Assembly: GCA_002840975.1 (NCBI GenBank)
Contig: PHDN01000011.1
Location: forward strand, 1-64,000
Origin: Bacteroidetes bacterium HGW-Bacteroidetes-16
Lineage (GTDB): Bacteria; Bacteroidota; Bacteroidia; Bacteroidales; F082
Length of the DNA: 64,000 nt
Direction of reading: 5' to 3'
A model generated the notes under the pieces. That model was not told the DNA's origin, ran no database searches, and saw only the letters and a program-made list of their open reading frames with translations. Below, piece by piece: positions 26,186 to 34,492 of this stretch (position 1 is its first letter; each line of letters starts with the position of its first letter). The position numbers and the translations under genes are program-made.

Positions 26186-27019
26186 TTAATCAATAGCCTC
26201 GTGATTTTTTTTCTCGACACTTTTCGCCACGGCAATGGATAATTCATACAACCCAATCAAAGGGATCACCACCAGAATTTGACTAAATACATCAGGAGGA
26301 GTGATGATCGCGGCCACAATGAGCAAAATGACATACATGTATTTTCGTTTATTAATCATAAAGCTGGAAGTAAGAATTCCAATTTTAGTCAGAAAAAAAA
26401 CAAGTATTGGCAATTCGAAGGCTATTCCAACAGCAAATGTAACCGAAACCACCGTGCTGATGTAGGAAGTAAGTGAGATTTGGTTGAGGACACGTTCGCT
26501 CACCTGATAGGTCCCCAGAAAATTTACTGTCAAAGGAACGATTAAAAAATAGCTGAATAGTACACCAAGGAGGAATAAAAAAGAACTGATGATTACACCC
26601 CCGGTAGAATATTTTCGCTCATTTTCGTGCATCGCCGGTCTGATGAACCGCCATGTTTCCCAAAGTACATAAGGAAATGCCAAAATAAAACCCGCAACCA
26701 TCGAAATATACATGTGGGTAAGAAACTGCCCCGACATGCTAATATTGATGATTTGCAACTTCATGTCTTTTATACACAAGGCATCTATATTTAGCCATTG
26801 TCCGGCCATACATAACATGCGATTTGTAATAAAATCGGAAGTGCTCGGCCCGAGAATAACATAATCGAAAATAAATACCCGGTTCGAAAAAGCGACAACT
26901 GCGATGATAACTACCGCGATGAGTGACCGAAGAATATGCCAACGCAACTCCTCCAAATGATCCCAAAAGGTCATTACTTTTTCCTTTTTAACCTTCTTTT
27001 TTGATTTTACTTCTTCCAT
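26186..27019 (-). CDS. tatC: Twin-arginine translocase subunit TatC
   Basis: 277 aa with six membrane helices. The TatC signature F-W-D-H-L-E-E-L-R-W-H-I appears near the N-terminus after a lysine-rich stretch, and F-P-Y-V-L-W-E-T-W-R-F and F-A-V-G-I-A-F-E-L-P lie further on. TatC recognises twin-arginine signal peptides and exports folded cofactor proteins. A plausible client in this window is the molybdoenzyme at 31889 (R-R-E-F-I-K); the Rieske protein at 40969 (R-R-L-F-I-K) may be another. tatA is not seen here. The start at 27019 follows a minus-strand promoter, and the longer frame to 27112 passes through it. Confidence 0.95.
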   Translation of the reverse strand: MEEVKSKKKVKKEKVMTFWDHLEELRWHILRSLIAVVIIAVVAFSNRVFIFDYVILGPSTSDFITNRMLCMAGQWLNIDALCIKDMKLQIINISMSGQFLTHMYISMVAGFILAFPYVLWETWRFIRPAMHENERKYSTGGVIISSFLFLLGVLFSYFLIVPLTVNFLGTYQVSERVLNQISLTSYISTVVSVTFAVGIAFELPILVFFLTKIGILTSSFMINKRKYMYVILLIVAAIITPPDVFSQILVVIPLIGLYELSIAVAKSVEKKNHEAID

Positions 27020-27034
27020 CTTTAAATAAAAATC

Positions 27035-27042
27035 CAAAATTA
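27035..27042 (-). promoter_or_regulatory. -7 element for tatC
   Basis: Minus strand TAATTTTG (TAnnTTTG) lies 16 nt before the tatC ATG. Confidence 0.5.
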
Positions 27043-27143
27043 GCAAAACCTGGGAATGAATGAGCCTCAAAAATAAATGTTTGCAAACAGCTTCTTTTTT
27101 TTCAACTGCCACTTGTCGATTCCATTGGCAAAATCAAAATTGT

Positions 27144-27172
27144 TGTTTAGTATGAAAAAATGCATACTTTTG
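27144..27172 (+). promoter_or_regulatory. Promoter for Crp/Fnr regulator 1
   Basis: TTG at 27144-27146 and TACTTTTG at 27165-27172 are separated by 18 nt, close to the Bacteroidota -33/-7 arrangement. The ATG at 27228 is 56 nt downstream. Confidence 0.5.
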
Positions 27173-27227
27173 ACATGCCACAACATAAAATTAAGTTTTG
27201 TCTACTTTAAAGGAATTGACCAAGGCC

Positions 27228-27923
27228 ATGAAAAGAATAAGTGAAATTGAATCGTGTAGTACATGTATTTATAGAAAACTTTTATTTGATAAGCTATCTG
27301 AGGTTGAGCACAAAATAGTAAATGATTCGAGAATCGAGTATCTGTGCGCCAAGGGTGAGATATTAAAAAAAGAAGGTCAGAAGATCCAGTCGTTTATGTA
27401 TTTGCGAAAGGGCCTTGTGAAGATTTACAAAACAGATAAATATGGGAAAGACCACATCCTCGGGATTAGTCGTCCTGGTGAGTTTATTAATTTATTAAGT
27501 GTTTTTTCTGGTAGTTTGTACAATTATTCTGTAGCCGCTATAGAGGAAACCCAGGTGTGCGAAATCAAGCTGACCGCCATGAAAAGTGTGATCAAATCAA
27601 ATCACCAGTTTTCACTTCGGTTATTGAATAGAATAAGCAAAATGTCAGAAGAGATGATCGCCATTCAGTTCGATCTCAACCAAAAACAAGTGCGCGGCAG
27701 AGTTGCTTATGTTTTACTCATGTTGGCCGACAGGATATTTAAGAGTTATGAATTCAAGATGCCAATTACCCGGCGCGAAGTAGGTGAAATGATCTCCATG
27801 ACAACGGAAAATACCATCCGCACATTATCCGAATTTCGTAAGGATGGCATCATCGATATTACCGGAAAAAATATTCGGATTCGTGATTACCAGCGATTGG
27901 TAACAGTTTCAAAAAACGGATAA
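27228..27923 (+). CDS. Crp/Fnr family transcriptional regulator (copy 1)
   Basis: 231 aa. A cyclic-nucleotide-binding-like beta-roll (residues about 30-150, with G-E-I-L-K-K-E-G and L-R-K-G-L-V-K-I) is followed by a dimer helix and a winged helix-turn-helix (M-P-I-T-R-R-E-V-G-E-M-I-S-M-T-T-E-N-T-I-R-T-L). The N-terminus carries a Cys pair in E-S-C-S-T-C, recalling FNR-type sensors, though further cluster ligands are not evident. The start ATG 27228 is preferred to TTG 27198, which sits in a promoter-like TTTTG. It ends 14 nt from the convergent end of the psr operon. Three relatives lie further on, so a role in controlling sulfur respiration is likely but inferred. Confidence 0.87.
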   Translation: MKRISEIESCSTCIYRKLLFDKLSEVEHKIVNDSRIEYLCAKGEILKKEGQKIQSFMYLRKGLVKIYKTDKYGKDHILGISRPGEFINLLSVFSGSLYNYSVAAIEETQVCEIKLTAMKSVIKSNHQFSLRLLNRISKMSEEMIAIQFDLNQKQVRGRVAYVLLMLADRIFKSYEFKMPITRREVGEMISMTTENTIRTLSEFRKDGIIDITGKNIRIRDYQRLVTVSKNG

Positions 27924-27937
27924 TCAGAAGTAAGTAG

Positions 27938-28582
27938 TTAACAACCACCTTCTACAGCCTTGTTTTTTTTCTTGCGCTCAACAGCAACATTAGCCTTTGG
28001 TTCGGGAGTATCATTGTCATTGTTTGAAACAGAGCTGCCTTTAGCCACTTCAGCATAGTCGTATTGAGCATTGCCAATAAAATACGAATCATCGCTGTAG
28101 GAGTCACCCAGCTTATCTTTCCATACATTGTAATAAGAATATCCTCCCATGAGGACCTTTACATTATCGAAACCAATTTGACGCAATAACATATAGGGTC
28201 CGTTGGCTTCCACCAGGTTATTGCCATATATAAGCACTACCTGACCGGCATCTTTAAGTGCTTCCAGCCTCTTGATGTTTTCTTTGGAGATTAATTCTAC
28301 TGCTGAAATATTTTCGGCTCCCGGAATATGACCCCTGCCAAACTGGAATGTATTGCGGATGTCGACCAGAACAATGGTATCGATGGTTTTATTCAGGATA
28401 TCCTCCAGCTCGTATGGATAGAAGAAACCTTCTTCCGAACCGGCTAACATGACTGTTTCTTCGGGAGTGATTGCGTAATTCAATCGTGGTTTGGAAAGGG
28501 TAACCAAACCAATTATAATAACGATGACAAAGATGATCATGGTGACCATCGTCTTCTTTGGATTTAATTCGTGTACGTGCAT
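27938..28582 (-). CDS. Membrane-anchored rhodanese-fold protein lacking the active-site Cys, with C-terminal Gly-Gly-Cys tail (copy 1)
   Basis: 214 aa. One N-terminal membrane helix (residues about 11-30) is followed by a periplasmic rhodanese domain (about 55-160) with V-L-V-D-I-R-N, G-H-I-P-G-A and the active-site loop V-L-I-Y-G-N-N-L. The catalytic cysteine that should follow I-Y is Gly120, so normal sulfurtransferase chemistry is impossible there. After an acidic linker the protein ends E-R-K-K-K-N-K-A-V-E-G-G-C. The last residue is its only cysteine. The tail matches the next protein and one at 36116. Last gene of the psr operon, 20 nt after its paralogue. I infer a sulfur-carrying flexible arm; no such family is known to me. 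Confidence 0.85.
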   Translation of the reverse strand: MHVHELNPKKTMVTMIIFVIVIIIGLVTLSKPRLNYAITPEETVMLAGSEEGFFYPYELEDILNKTIDTIVLVDIRNTFQFGRGHIPGAENISAVELISKENIKRLEALKDAGQVVLIYGNNLVEANGPYMLLRQIGFDNVKVLMGGYSYYNVWKDKLGDSYSDDSYFIGNAQYDYAEVAKGSSVSNNDNDTPEPKANVAVERKKKNKAVEGGC

Positions 28583-28602
28583 GATTTCATTTATTTGAAT
28601 GA

Positions 28603-29214
28603 TTAACAACCCCCTTCAGCTGCCTTGGCTTTTTTCTTTCTGGATACAACTACTTCCGCTTGCGGACTTTTATCAATGCTGATCGATCCACCAGTAAAGT
28701 ACTGGCTGGCTCCCTGGCGGAAAGCATACAGGTTAAACTCGGCTTCGGAGGCAGTTTCTGCAGGTGCTTCGGGCTGAATAATGGTTTGTATCCAACGGTT
28801 TAAACCACCTTTGAGCACATAAATATTCTTCAACCCCAATCGTTTGGCAATCACCCACGCCTGATCCGATTTCAGGTCATCGTTTGAGTAGAAAACAAGA
28901 TTTCGTTTATTAAAAGTCAATGCAGATCTTGCGTCATCCAAAGCCAGACTGTCGAGGGGGAAATTAATGGCATTGGTTAATGAAAATAACTGAAAATCTT
29001 CTGCCGATCTCACATCAACCATCATCAGCAACGGATCGTGTTCGATGATCATCTTGGCTACCTCGTCGGTAGAAACGTAACGTGTAGGTTGAACAATGTC
29101 CCACATCAGCACTTCAGGATCCAGCTGTTTGGAGTTGTTCTTTAAGGGCAATACCAGCAATCCGGCTGCGAGCAGAATGAGGATTCCCATCAGGATAATA
29201 TAATTTTTATTCAT
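28603..29214 (-). CDS. Membrane-anchored rhodanese-fold protein lacking the active-site Cys, with C-terminal Gly-Gly-Cys tail (copy 2)
   Basis: 203 aa. The N-terminal membrane helix spans about residues 5-24 and there is no lipobox, so the protein is anchored by the helix with the rest in the periplasm. The rhodanese domain (about 45-145) has M-V-D-V-R-S-A-E-D-F and L-K-G-G-L-N-R-W. The loop residue expected to be the catalytic cysteine is Ser110 (V-F-Y-S-N-D-D). It ends S-R-K-K-K-A-K-A-A-E-G-G-C. As in the neighbouring paralogue the final cysteine is the only one in the protein. It lies 4 nt downstream of the YeeE/YedE gene, in the same operon as the PsrABC-like complex, which would face the same side of the membrane. 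Confidence 0.86.
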   Translation of the reverse strand: MNKNYIILMGILILLAAGLLVLPLKNNSKQLDPEVLMWDIVQPTRYVSTDEVAKMIIEHDPLLMMVDVRSAEDFQLFSLTNAINFPLDSLALDDARSALTFNKRNLVFYSNDDLKSDQAWVIAKRLGLKNIYVLKGGLNRWIQTIIQPEAPAETASEAEFNLYAFRQGASQYFTGGSISIDKSPQAEVVVSRKKKAKAAEGGC

Positions 29215-29218
29215 CGAA

Positions 29219-29821
29219 TTAGAATTTATACTGAATCATGTTTTTCCTTACCCTGAGTTCAATGCGCCAGGTTATGTAAAAGGCAACTACTGCAATAACA
29301 ACAAAAATGAGGGTAACCAGGTTATTCGAAATTCCGAAGAATTCTCCGATGGTGATGCTGCCCATATTACCTGAATAGTAGAACTGCTCAAAAAACGGGA
29401 AAAATTCAGAAAACAGAAATATTCCTAAAAACAAACCGCCCGTAAATACCATGGCGTCGATTTTGCCAATGGCGATGGCAGTATAACTTGTCCCGGGACA
29501 AAATCCGCCCAAAACAAATCCAACGCCCATAATAATGGCTCCCACAATCATGGGGCTTAAGAAGGTTGGAAGCACATAAATCTGATTCAGGTCGATCCAT
29601 CCGAAATAATCAAAGTACTGAAGGCCAATCATGGCCACCACAACGGCGGTAAAAAATACACGCAGAACGACAAAGTTATACCCGTAAAATACGCCTGTAA
29701 TGTTTCGTGAGGAGGAAAATCCGGAGGCTTCCAATACAAACCCAAAAGCGATGCCTATTAACAGAGCGATCACAAAATCCCAACCCATTGGTATTATTCC
29801 CTGTGGTATTAAAGGTCCCAT
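29219..29821 (-). CDS. YeeE/YedE family sulfur transporter, half-size subunit B
   Basis: 200 aa, about half of full-length TsuA/YeeE, with five or six membrane helices. The conserved cysteine motif of the family is present as G-G-F-C-P-G-T-S-Y (cysteine near residue 103). In characterised YeeE (thiosulfate uptake) such buried cysteines pass thiosulfate through the channel. It contains F-V-L-E-A-S-G-F-S-S-S-R-N, also typical. Paired with a second half-size gene 22 nt upstream, so the two halves presumably assemble to a complete transporter. In this locus it could move thiosulfate or a related sulfur species across the inner membrane. Confidence 0.87.
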   Translation of the reverse strand: MGPLIPQGIIPMGWDFVIALLIGIAFGFVLEASGFSSSRNITGVFYGYNFVVLRVFFTAVVVAMIGLQYFDYFGWIDLNQIYVLPTFLSPMIVGAIIMGVGFVLGGFCPGTSYTAIAIGKIDAMVFTGGLFLGIFLFSEFFPFFEQFYYSGNMGSITIGEFFGISNNLVTLIFVVIAVVAFYITWRIELRVRKNMIQYKF

Positions 29822-29843
29822 AGTTTTATCTTTTTTTAAATGA

Positions 29844-30386
29844 CTAAATCCATAATTTTCTGAAAAAGTAAGCTACCACGTAGCCGGTGCCAAACATCAA
29901 GAGCATCACCAGCAATCCACCAAAAGAGGACGATGCCGTTCCACTGAGTGCGGCTCCGCTGGAGCAACCTCTTCCAAACTGGCTTCCGATACCAAACAAA
30001 ATGCCTCCGATACCGGCTGCAAACAGCCTTGTTTTATTGGTAATGTTGGGCGATTTTTCGATGCGCAGTTTTTTAATTCTGCCAAAGAGAGCTCCCGAAA
30101 GTAAACCTCCGATAAAAATACCAAACGACTCAAAAACCAACCAGTTGAACATGGGAGAATGGTCATCGGTAATAAAGGCTTTCATGTAAGTATTTTGCTC
30201 AGCATGGTCAGGTGCTACTTTATCAACTGTAGTCACTACTGCACTTTTAACAGCGCCGCTGGCGCCCAATCCTCTTCCTGTGATATAAAAAGTGATTAAT
30301 AGCACCAGTCCGAGCAGTACCCCACCAAAATACGGATTGATGTATTTTGGTCGATCTTGAATATCTATTTCTTGATTCATGTTCAA
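29844..30386 (-). CDS. YeeE/YedE family sulfur transporter, half-size subunit A
   Basis: 180 aa with four or five membrane helices. Family motifs are G-R-G-L-G-A-S-G-A near residue 33 and F-G-R-G-C-S-S-G-A-A-L-S-G near residue 138, the latter carrying the transport cysteine. A periplasmic loop lies in between. It is the partner of the gene at 29219, and together they equal one full-length YeeE/YedE. Position directly after the NrfD-like gene (12 nt) ties sulfur-compound transport to the molybdoenzyme complex. The substrate (thiosulfate, sulfide or other) is inferred from the family only. Confidence 0.87.
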   Translation of the reverse strand: MNMNQEIDIQDRPKYINPYFGGVLLGLVLLITFYITGRGLGASGAVKSAVVTTVDKVAPDHAEQNTYMKAFITDDHSPMFNWLVFESFGIFIGGLLSGALFGRIKKLRIEKSPNITNKTRLFAAGIGGILFGIGSQFGRGCSSGAALSGTASSSFGGLLVMLLMFGTGYVVAYFFRKLWI

Positions 30387-30398
30387 AAACTTTTAAAA

Positions 30399-31340
30399 TT
30401 AATACAGATAACGCGTAATTTGTCCTGCTTCAACCATAACAAACCTAAATACAAGGCCGCCAAAAAGAATGAGCAAGGCAGGAATCCAGATAGGGATATG
30501 AAATCCCCTCAGTTCAAGTATTTCTAGAACTGCCGGGAATGCAAGTCCAAGGATGACGACAAAAACCCAAAAAGTTACCGTGAACTGACCTCCAAGAAAT
30601 AACTCCGCCGCTTCCACTTGTACCGCAGTAGCTGAAAGGAAACCCATGAACAAATGCACGATTAAAAACAACTCAACTGCAATAAGGACGATGTCAATCT
30701 GACTCATAATCCTTCTTTCTGTTTTGTTTTTCGACATCCAGATGATTGTGGCCAGTCCGGTCGACAAGCCGGAAACCAGAAACAAAGGTCCTAAAATAGA
30801 AGTGTTCCATAAGGGACGTGCATTGAACGCAGAAAGTAATATGCCTGTGTAAACGCCCAGTACAACAGCTAAAAACATCATGATCCAAGCCATTTCTCTC
30901 CGTTTTTTGGCAAAAAAGTCGATGGTTTGTTCTATCAATTTAGATTTCCAATTCCAGTTTGGAACGGCCTCTTTAAGGTAAGTAGCAGACCATATCATCG
31001 AAAGAGGTGTCACAAGCATCAGTGTCCAGGCTCCCCACGACATGGGTGATCCCATTCGTACGGTAGTATAAAGTCGCCAAAAATACATCTCATGTTTTAA
31101 GTCGAGAAAAAGAGCAAAAAGCCCAAGGACTAAGGCTATAGGCACTAAAAATGGTGCCCATTTAACTGTTGTTGCCATTTCTTTTTCCTTACCCATAATG
31201 GTAAATAATCCTGCAAAAAACATGATGCCGGCGGCAATGCCTCCCAGGTAAAGATAGAGTGGGATTTGCCAGTGCCATATATTTAGAAAAGGGTCTATGT
31301 TCGGGATATCGCGTCCACTAATAAATAATTCTTCTTTCAT
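30399..31340 (-). CDS. NrfD/PsrC-type membrane subunit of polysulfide/thiosulfate reductase
   Basis: 313 aa with eight or nine membrane helices, of the NrfD/PsrC family. These subunits anchor a molybdoenzyme and its ferredoxin to the membrane and oxidise menaquinol without haem. Typical features are W-H-W-Q-I-P-L-Y-L-Y-L-G-G at helix 1 and F-L-D-L-K-H-E-M-Y-F-W-R between helices 2 and 3. S-P-M-S-W-G-A-W and the C-terminal R-F-V-M-V-E-A-G-Q follow. It lies 18 nt after the ferredoxin gene. It should donate electrons from the quinol pool to the periplasmic subunits. Confidence 0.92.
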   Translation of the reverse strand: MKEELFISGRDIPNIDPFLNIWHWQIPLYLYLGGIAAGIMFFAGLFTIMGKEKEMATTVKWAPFLVPIALVLGLFALFLDLKHEMYFWRLYTTVRMGSPMSWGAWTLMLVTPLSMIWSATYLKEAVPNWNWKSKLIEQTIDFFAKKRREMAWIMMFLAVVLGVYTGILLSAFNARPLWNTSILGPLFLVSGLSTGLATIIWMSKNKTERRIMSQIDIVLIAVELFLIVHLFMGFLSATAVQVEAAELFLGGQFTVTFWVFVVILGLAFPAVLEILELRGFHIPIWIPALLILFGGLVFRFVMVEAGQITRYLY

Positions 31341-31358
31341 TCTTGTGCGCTTTAGTAT

Positions 31359-31892
31359 TTATGTAAGAAAATATAACTGTGGTTTGGTACCTGCCTCAGG
31401 TGCTAACACTTTCCATGATCTGTTTTTAAGTGCCAGAGAGACATCACTGTAGGGATCTTCGATGTCGCCAAAATGTAAACATTTTGTTGGGCATACATCC
31501 ACACAAGCAGTGTTTTGGCCCTTTTCCAGGCGGTGCTGACAAAATGTACATTTATCCACATATCCATCCGGATGTGAATACCGTGCATCGTAAGGACATG
31601 ATTGAATACAAGCACCACAACCTATACACTCATCGTGGGTAACCATCACAATTCCGCCTTCAACAGTATGACTTGCTCCTGTCGGGCAGCAGCGCACACA
31701 GGGTGCATTTTCACAATGATTGCATCGCTCAGAACGGAGTTCAATTTCTACAATTGGATAGGCTCCGCTTACATTTTCAACAATCCAGTCACGGCAATAG
31801 CCATGAGGAACATTATTCTCAGTTTGACAGGCTACAACACAGTCGCTGCACCCGACACATTTTTTTGTGTCAATTGCCATTGCGTATCTCAT
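31359..31892 (-). CDS. PsrB-type four-cluster ferredoxin subunit
   Basis: 177 aa, the size of DmsB/PsrB/NrfC electron-transfer subunits. Four cysteine clusters for [4Fe-4S] binding are visible: C-V-G-C-S-D-C-V-V-A-C near residue 12, C-N-H-C-E-N-A-P-C-V-R-C-C-P, C-I-G-C-G-A-C-I-Q-S-C-P and C-T-F-C-Q-H plus a later C-V-D-V-C-P-T-K-C. No signal peptide is present; such subunits are exported together with the Tat-signal catalytic subunit. Its start overlaps the end of the molybdoenzyme gene by 4 nt (ATGA), so translation is coupled. Confidence 0.94.
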   Translation of the reverse strand: MRYAMAIDTKKCVGCSDCVVACQTENNVPHGYCRDWIVENVSGAYPIVEIELRSERCNHCENAPCVRCCPTGASHTVEGGIVMVTHDECIGCGACIQSCPYDARYSHPDGYVDKCTFCQHRLEKGQNTACVDVCPTKCLHFGDIEDPYSDVSLALKNRSWKVLAPEAGTKPQLYFLT

Positions 31893-34135
31893 GCTTCAGC
31901 CTCCTTTCCAGGTTTTTCTGTAATGAAGGTCACAAAATTCCCCCTCATTCCGGTTCCTCCCATCATTGGATCCACCATAACGTTTGTAATTAATTGTGTA
32001 TCACTTGCACCCCTTCCAAAGGTGCGTGTAAGTTTTTTATTGTCGTGTCCGAAACCATGAACCATATAGACTGAGTCCCATCTGATTCGCTCCGTCACTC
32101 GTACTTTAATCGGAAATGTAGATACAATTCCATCCTGGTTTTGAAGCCATATTTTTTGACCGGTTTTCAGATCCCACAATTCTGCAACTTTAGGATTGAT
32201 CCAAACGGAATTTTCATTCATCAAATCAAACAAATTGTGGTTGTTGGAGGTACGTGAAAAGGTATGCATGGGTGCCCGGCCATATATTAACCGGTAGAAA
32301 CCGTCTTCAGGTTCCGGATGCTTGGTGAATTTTGGCATGGGATCGAATCCTAATTCGGCAAATTCGGTTGAATAAAGTTCTATTTTTCCACTGTTTGTAT
32401 TAAAATGGTATTCTTCGCCATCAGCAAGATAGAGTGGTCCTGACTTTCGGTTGAACATCTTAATGCCAATCTTTTTCATCTCATCCAGTGAAGTACCCAT
32501 TTTTTTTAATTGCCAATCAAGAACTTCTGAGAAATCATCGTAGTCAAAAAAATCGCCTAATCCCAGGCGCTCGCCCAGTTGTTTTGCTATCCACCACGAT
32601 GGTTTTGTTTCGTATTTTGGTTCCACTGCCGGCATACGGATTGCAATGTTTGGTTCCCGATGTGGCGCTGCTCTTAGTGTGTCGTAGCGTTCCAGGTAGG
32701 TACATTCAGGGAGAACAACATCCGCATACCCGGTGATGTCCATGGGCATGGTATCTACAACTACAATAAATTCAACCGCTTCTGCAGCTGTTTTAAATAG
32801 CTCTTTGTTCGGTATCGTCAATGGGAGATTTGTTCCGGCCACCATCCAAGCTTTTATTTGATGCTTATATCCAAACTCAGGAATAGAGGCTGCTAAAAGC
32901 TCGGTTGTAATAGCCATAGAGGAAAGGGGATACTTTCCGTCCAGGTTATCTTTCCAGCTCCATTCGGTATGAGGATATTGTGGGTGCGGATATTTTGGGA
33001 CAGAGATGGCTTCTTTAAAATAGAATCCGCCTCTTTTCCCCCATGAACCCAGGAGGGCATTTAAAATGGCAATGGCACGTTCGCGCTGGCTGTCGTCACC
33101 ATACCAAACTACGTGGCGTCCTGGATGTACAATAACAGCTGGTGCTGCATTGGCCATTTCACGGGCTGTTTTTCTGATAATGGAAGGTTCTATGGTTGTA
33201 ATACCATAGGCCCATTCGGGTGTCATGTCTTTTACGTGCTCCTTTAGCTGTTCGAAGCCCATGGTGTACTGCTCTACATAATCTTTGTTAAACAGGCCTT
33301 CATATATTAACACATGAATCCATGAAAGCAACAGTGCCAGGTCGGTAGCTGGTTTAATCGGCAGCCAGTATTTTGATTTGCTGGCCACAGTACTTAATCG
33401 GGGATCAACTGTAATGATTGTTGCATTTCTACCAATGATATCTGCTACTTCCTGAACCTGACCATTGTGCATGTTTTCGCCAATATGCGAACCAATTAAT
33501 ACAAGACAGTTTGTGTCGCGAATGTCGGTTGGCTCCGGGGACCCAATCCAGCTCCCGAAGGTAGCCGAAAACCCAACTTCACGGGGACCGCGACATTGTG
33601 CCCAGGCAGGCTCGCCTTCATTTTCACTTCCGTAAGCGTGCAACAGATGTTTAAAATGTTCTCCAGGTGCTCCATGATTAAATAAGGCAAAGGATTCAGG
33701 TCCATATTTGTCAGCCACGTCTTTCATTTTCGAAGCTACCAAATCCAGTGCTTCTTTCCAGGAGGCTTTTCTAAAAACCTGTTCTCCATTTACAGTCTCA
33801 CGGATGAGTGGGGTTTTTAACCGATCTTCATCAGTGTACATACCCACGCCACCGGTGCCTCTTGGGCAAAGGCGGCCATTACAGTGCGGATCCTCTTTGT
33901 TGCCTATGATCTTGCGGATGTTTTTATGTTTGTCAACATAAGTCCATCCGGCGCATTTCCAAAAGCACACTTCGCAATAGGTTGGAAAGGACGTCATTTC
34001 TTCGTCGCTTACCGCCGTTTGATCGATGGCAGCATTGGCCAGTTTAAGCCCTGCAATATTGATAGTGCTAAGGCCAATTGCCGCTGCACCGGCACCTACA
34101 GCTGATATTTTTATAAACTCTCTTCTTGTTTTCAT
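31889..34135 (-). CDS. Molybdopterin oxidoreductase of the PsrA/PhsA (polysulfide/thiosulfate reductase) type
   Basis: 748 aa from the ATG at 34135. The Tat signal R-R-E-F-I-K followed by an alanine/glycine hydrophobic stretch directs folded export. A [4Fe-4S] site is formed by C-E-V-C-F-W-K-C (C54, C57, C61) with C90 in R-L-C-P-R-G. C181, in A-W-A-Q-C-R-G-P, sits where PsrA/PhsA enzymes have the cysteine ligand of molybdenum. Molybdopterin-guanine dinucleotide binding is spread over the rest, ending with the C-terminal beta-barrel domain. The family reduces polysulfide, thiosulfate or tetrathionate and some members act oxidatively. The rhodanese and YeeE genes favour a zero-valent sulfur or thiosulfate substrate. 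First gene of the seven-gene operon. Confidence 0.92.
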   Translation of the reverse strand: MKTRREFIKISAVGAGAAAIGLSTINIAGLKLANAAIDQTAVSDEEMTSFPTYCEVCFWKCAGWTYVDKHKNIRKIIGNKEDPHCNGRLCPRGTGGVGMYTDEDRLKTPLIRETVNGEQVFRKASWKEALDLVASKMKDVADKYGPESFALFNHGAPGEHFKHLLHAYGSENEGEPAWAQCRGPREVGFSATFGSWIGSPEPTDIRDTNCLVLIGSHIGENMHNGQVQEVADIIGRNATIITVDPRLSTVASKSKYWLPIKPATDLALLLSWIHVLIYEGLFNKDYVEQYTMGFEQLKEHVKDMTPEWAYGITTIEPSIIRKTAREMANAAPAVIVHPGRHVVWYGDDSQRERAIAILNALLGSWGKRGGFYFKEAISVPKYPHPQYPHTEWSWKDNLDGKYPLSSMAITTELLAASIPEFGYKHQIKAWMVAGTNLPLTIPNKELFKTAAEAVEFIVVVDTMPMDITGYADVVLPECTYLERYDTLRAAPHREPNIAIRMPAVEPKYETKPSWWIAKQLGERLGLGDFFDYDDFSEVLDWQLKKMGTSLDEMKKIGIKMFNRKSGPLYLADGEEYHFNTNSGKIELYSTEFAELGFDPMPKFTKHPEPEDGFYRLIYGRAPMHTFSRTSNNHNLFDLMNENSVWINPKVAELWDLKTGQKIWLQNQDGIVSTFPIKVRVTERIRWDSVYMVHGFGHDNKKLTRTFGRGASDTQLITNVMVDPMMGGTGMRGNFVTFITEKPGKEAEA

Positions 34136-34156
34136 TCTACCCGAATTAATTCGCAA

Positions 34157-34304
34157 TGAGTATAATATATCATGTATCTAAAAAGATCAATATATATTAA
34201 TTTGCAAAAATATACTCAATTGTTTAATAAAGCCAATTTGCTCAAAATGAGATAACATAACCCCTAGAGCCTTGTTATCAATCAGATGGGTGACGCGTAA
34301 AAAT
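34157..34304. promoter_or_regulatory. psr operon upstream region
   Basis: On the minus strand a TATATTTTTG lies about 75 nt upstream of psrA, with a TTG 19 nt before it, a plausible -33/-7 promoter. An 8-bp inverted repeat TGAGTATA/TATACTCA (34157-34164 and 34211-34218) and an imperfect palindrome ATCAATATATATTAAT (34186-34201) overlap the leader. A GATAACA/TGTTATC repeat (34251-34257 and 34273-34279) lies further upstream. These are candidates for regulator binding. Confidence 0.4.
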
Positions 34305-34320
34305 TGTGATATATATCAGA
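34305..34320. promoter_or_regulatory. Crp/Fnr operator-like palindrome
   Basis: TGTGATATATATCAGA contains the perfect 12-bp palindrome TGATATATATCA (34307-34318). It matches the Crp pattern TGTGA-N6-TCACA at nine of ten positions and resembles FNR TTGAT-N4-ATCAA. It lies about 170 nt upstream of the molybdoenzyme start and between genes for it and a Crp/Fnr regulator. Confidence 0.5.
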
Positions 34321-34492
34321 AAAGAAGTAACGTGCACATAAACAGCCTGTAGTGTTAATTATTTAGAAATTGGATAAATAATCATTCACCAGAGCAGAGC
34401 TATTGTATGTGTCATAATATCAGCTGAATAGTATTGTTTTAACTGGTTCTAAATTAATATGGAGCTTTCTGTATTCGTTTGTAAATATAAGA

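Noticed and set aside
27020-27112. Upstream extension of TatC
   Set aside because: It runs through a good minus-strand -7 promoter and encodes non-TatC sequence.
32488-32736. Open frames on the strand opposite the molybdoenzyme and other large genes
   Set aside because: They are shadows of well-supported genes, with no start signals or recognisable domains.
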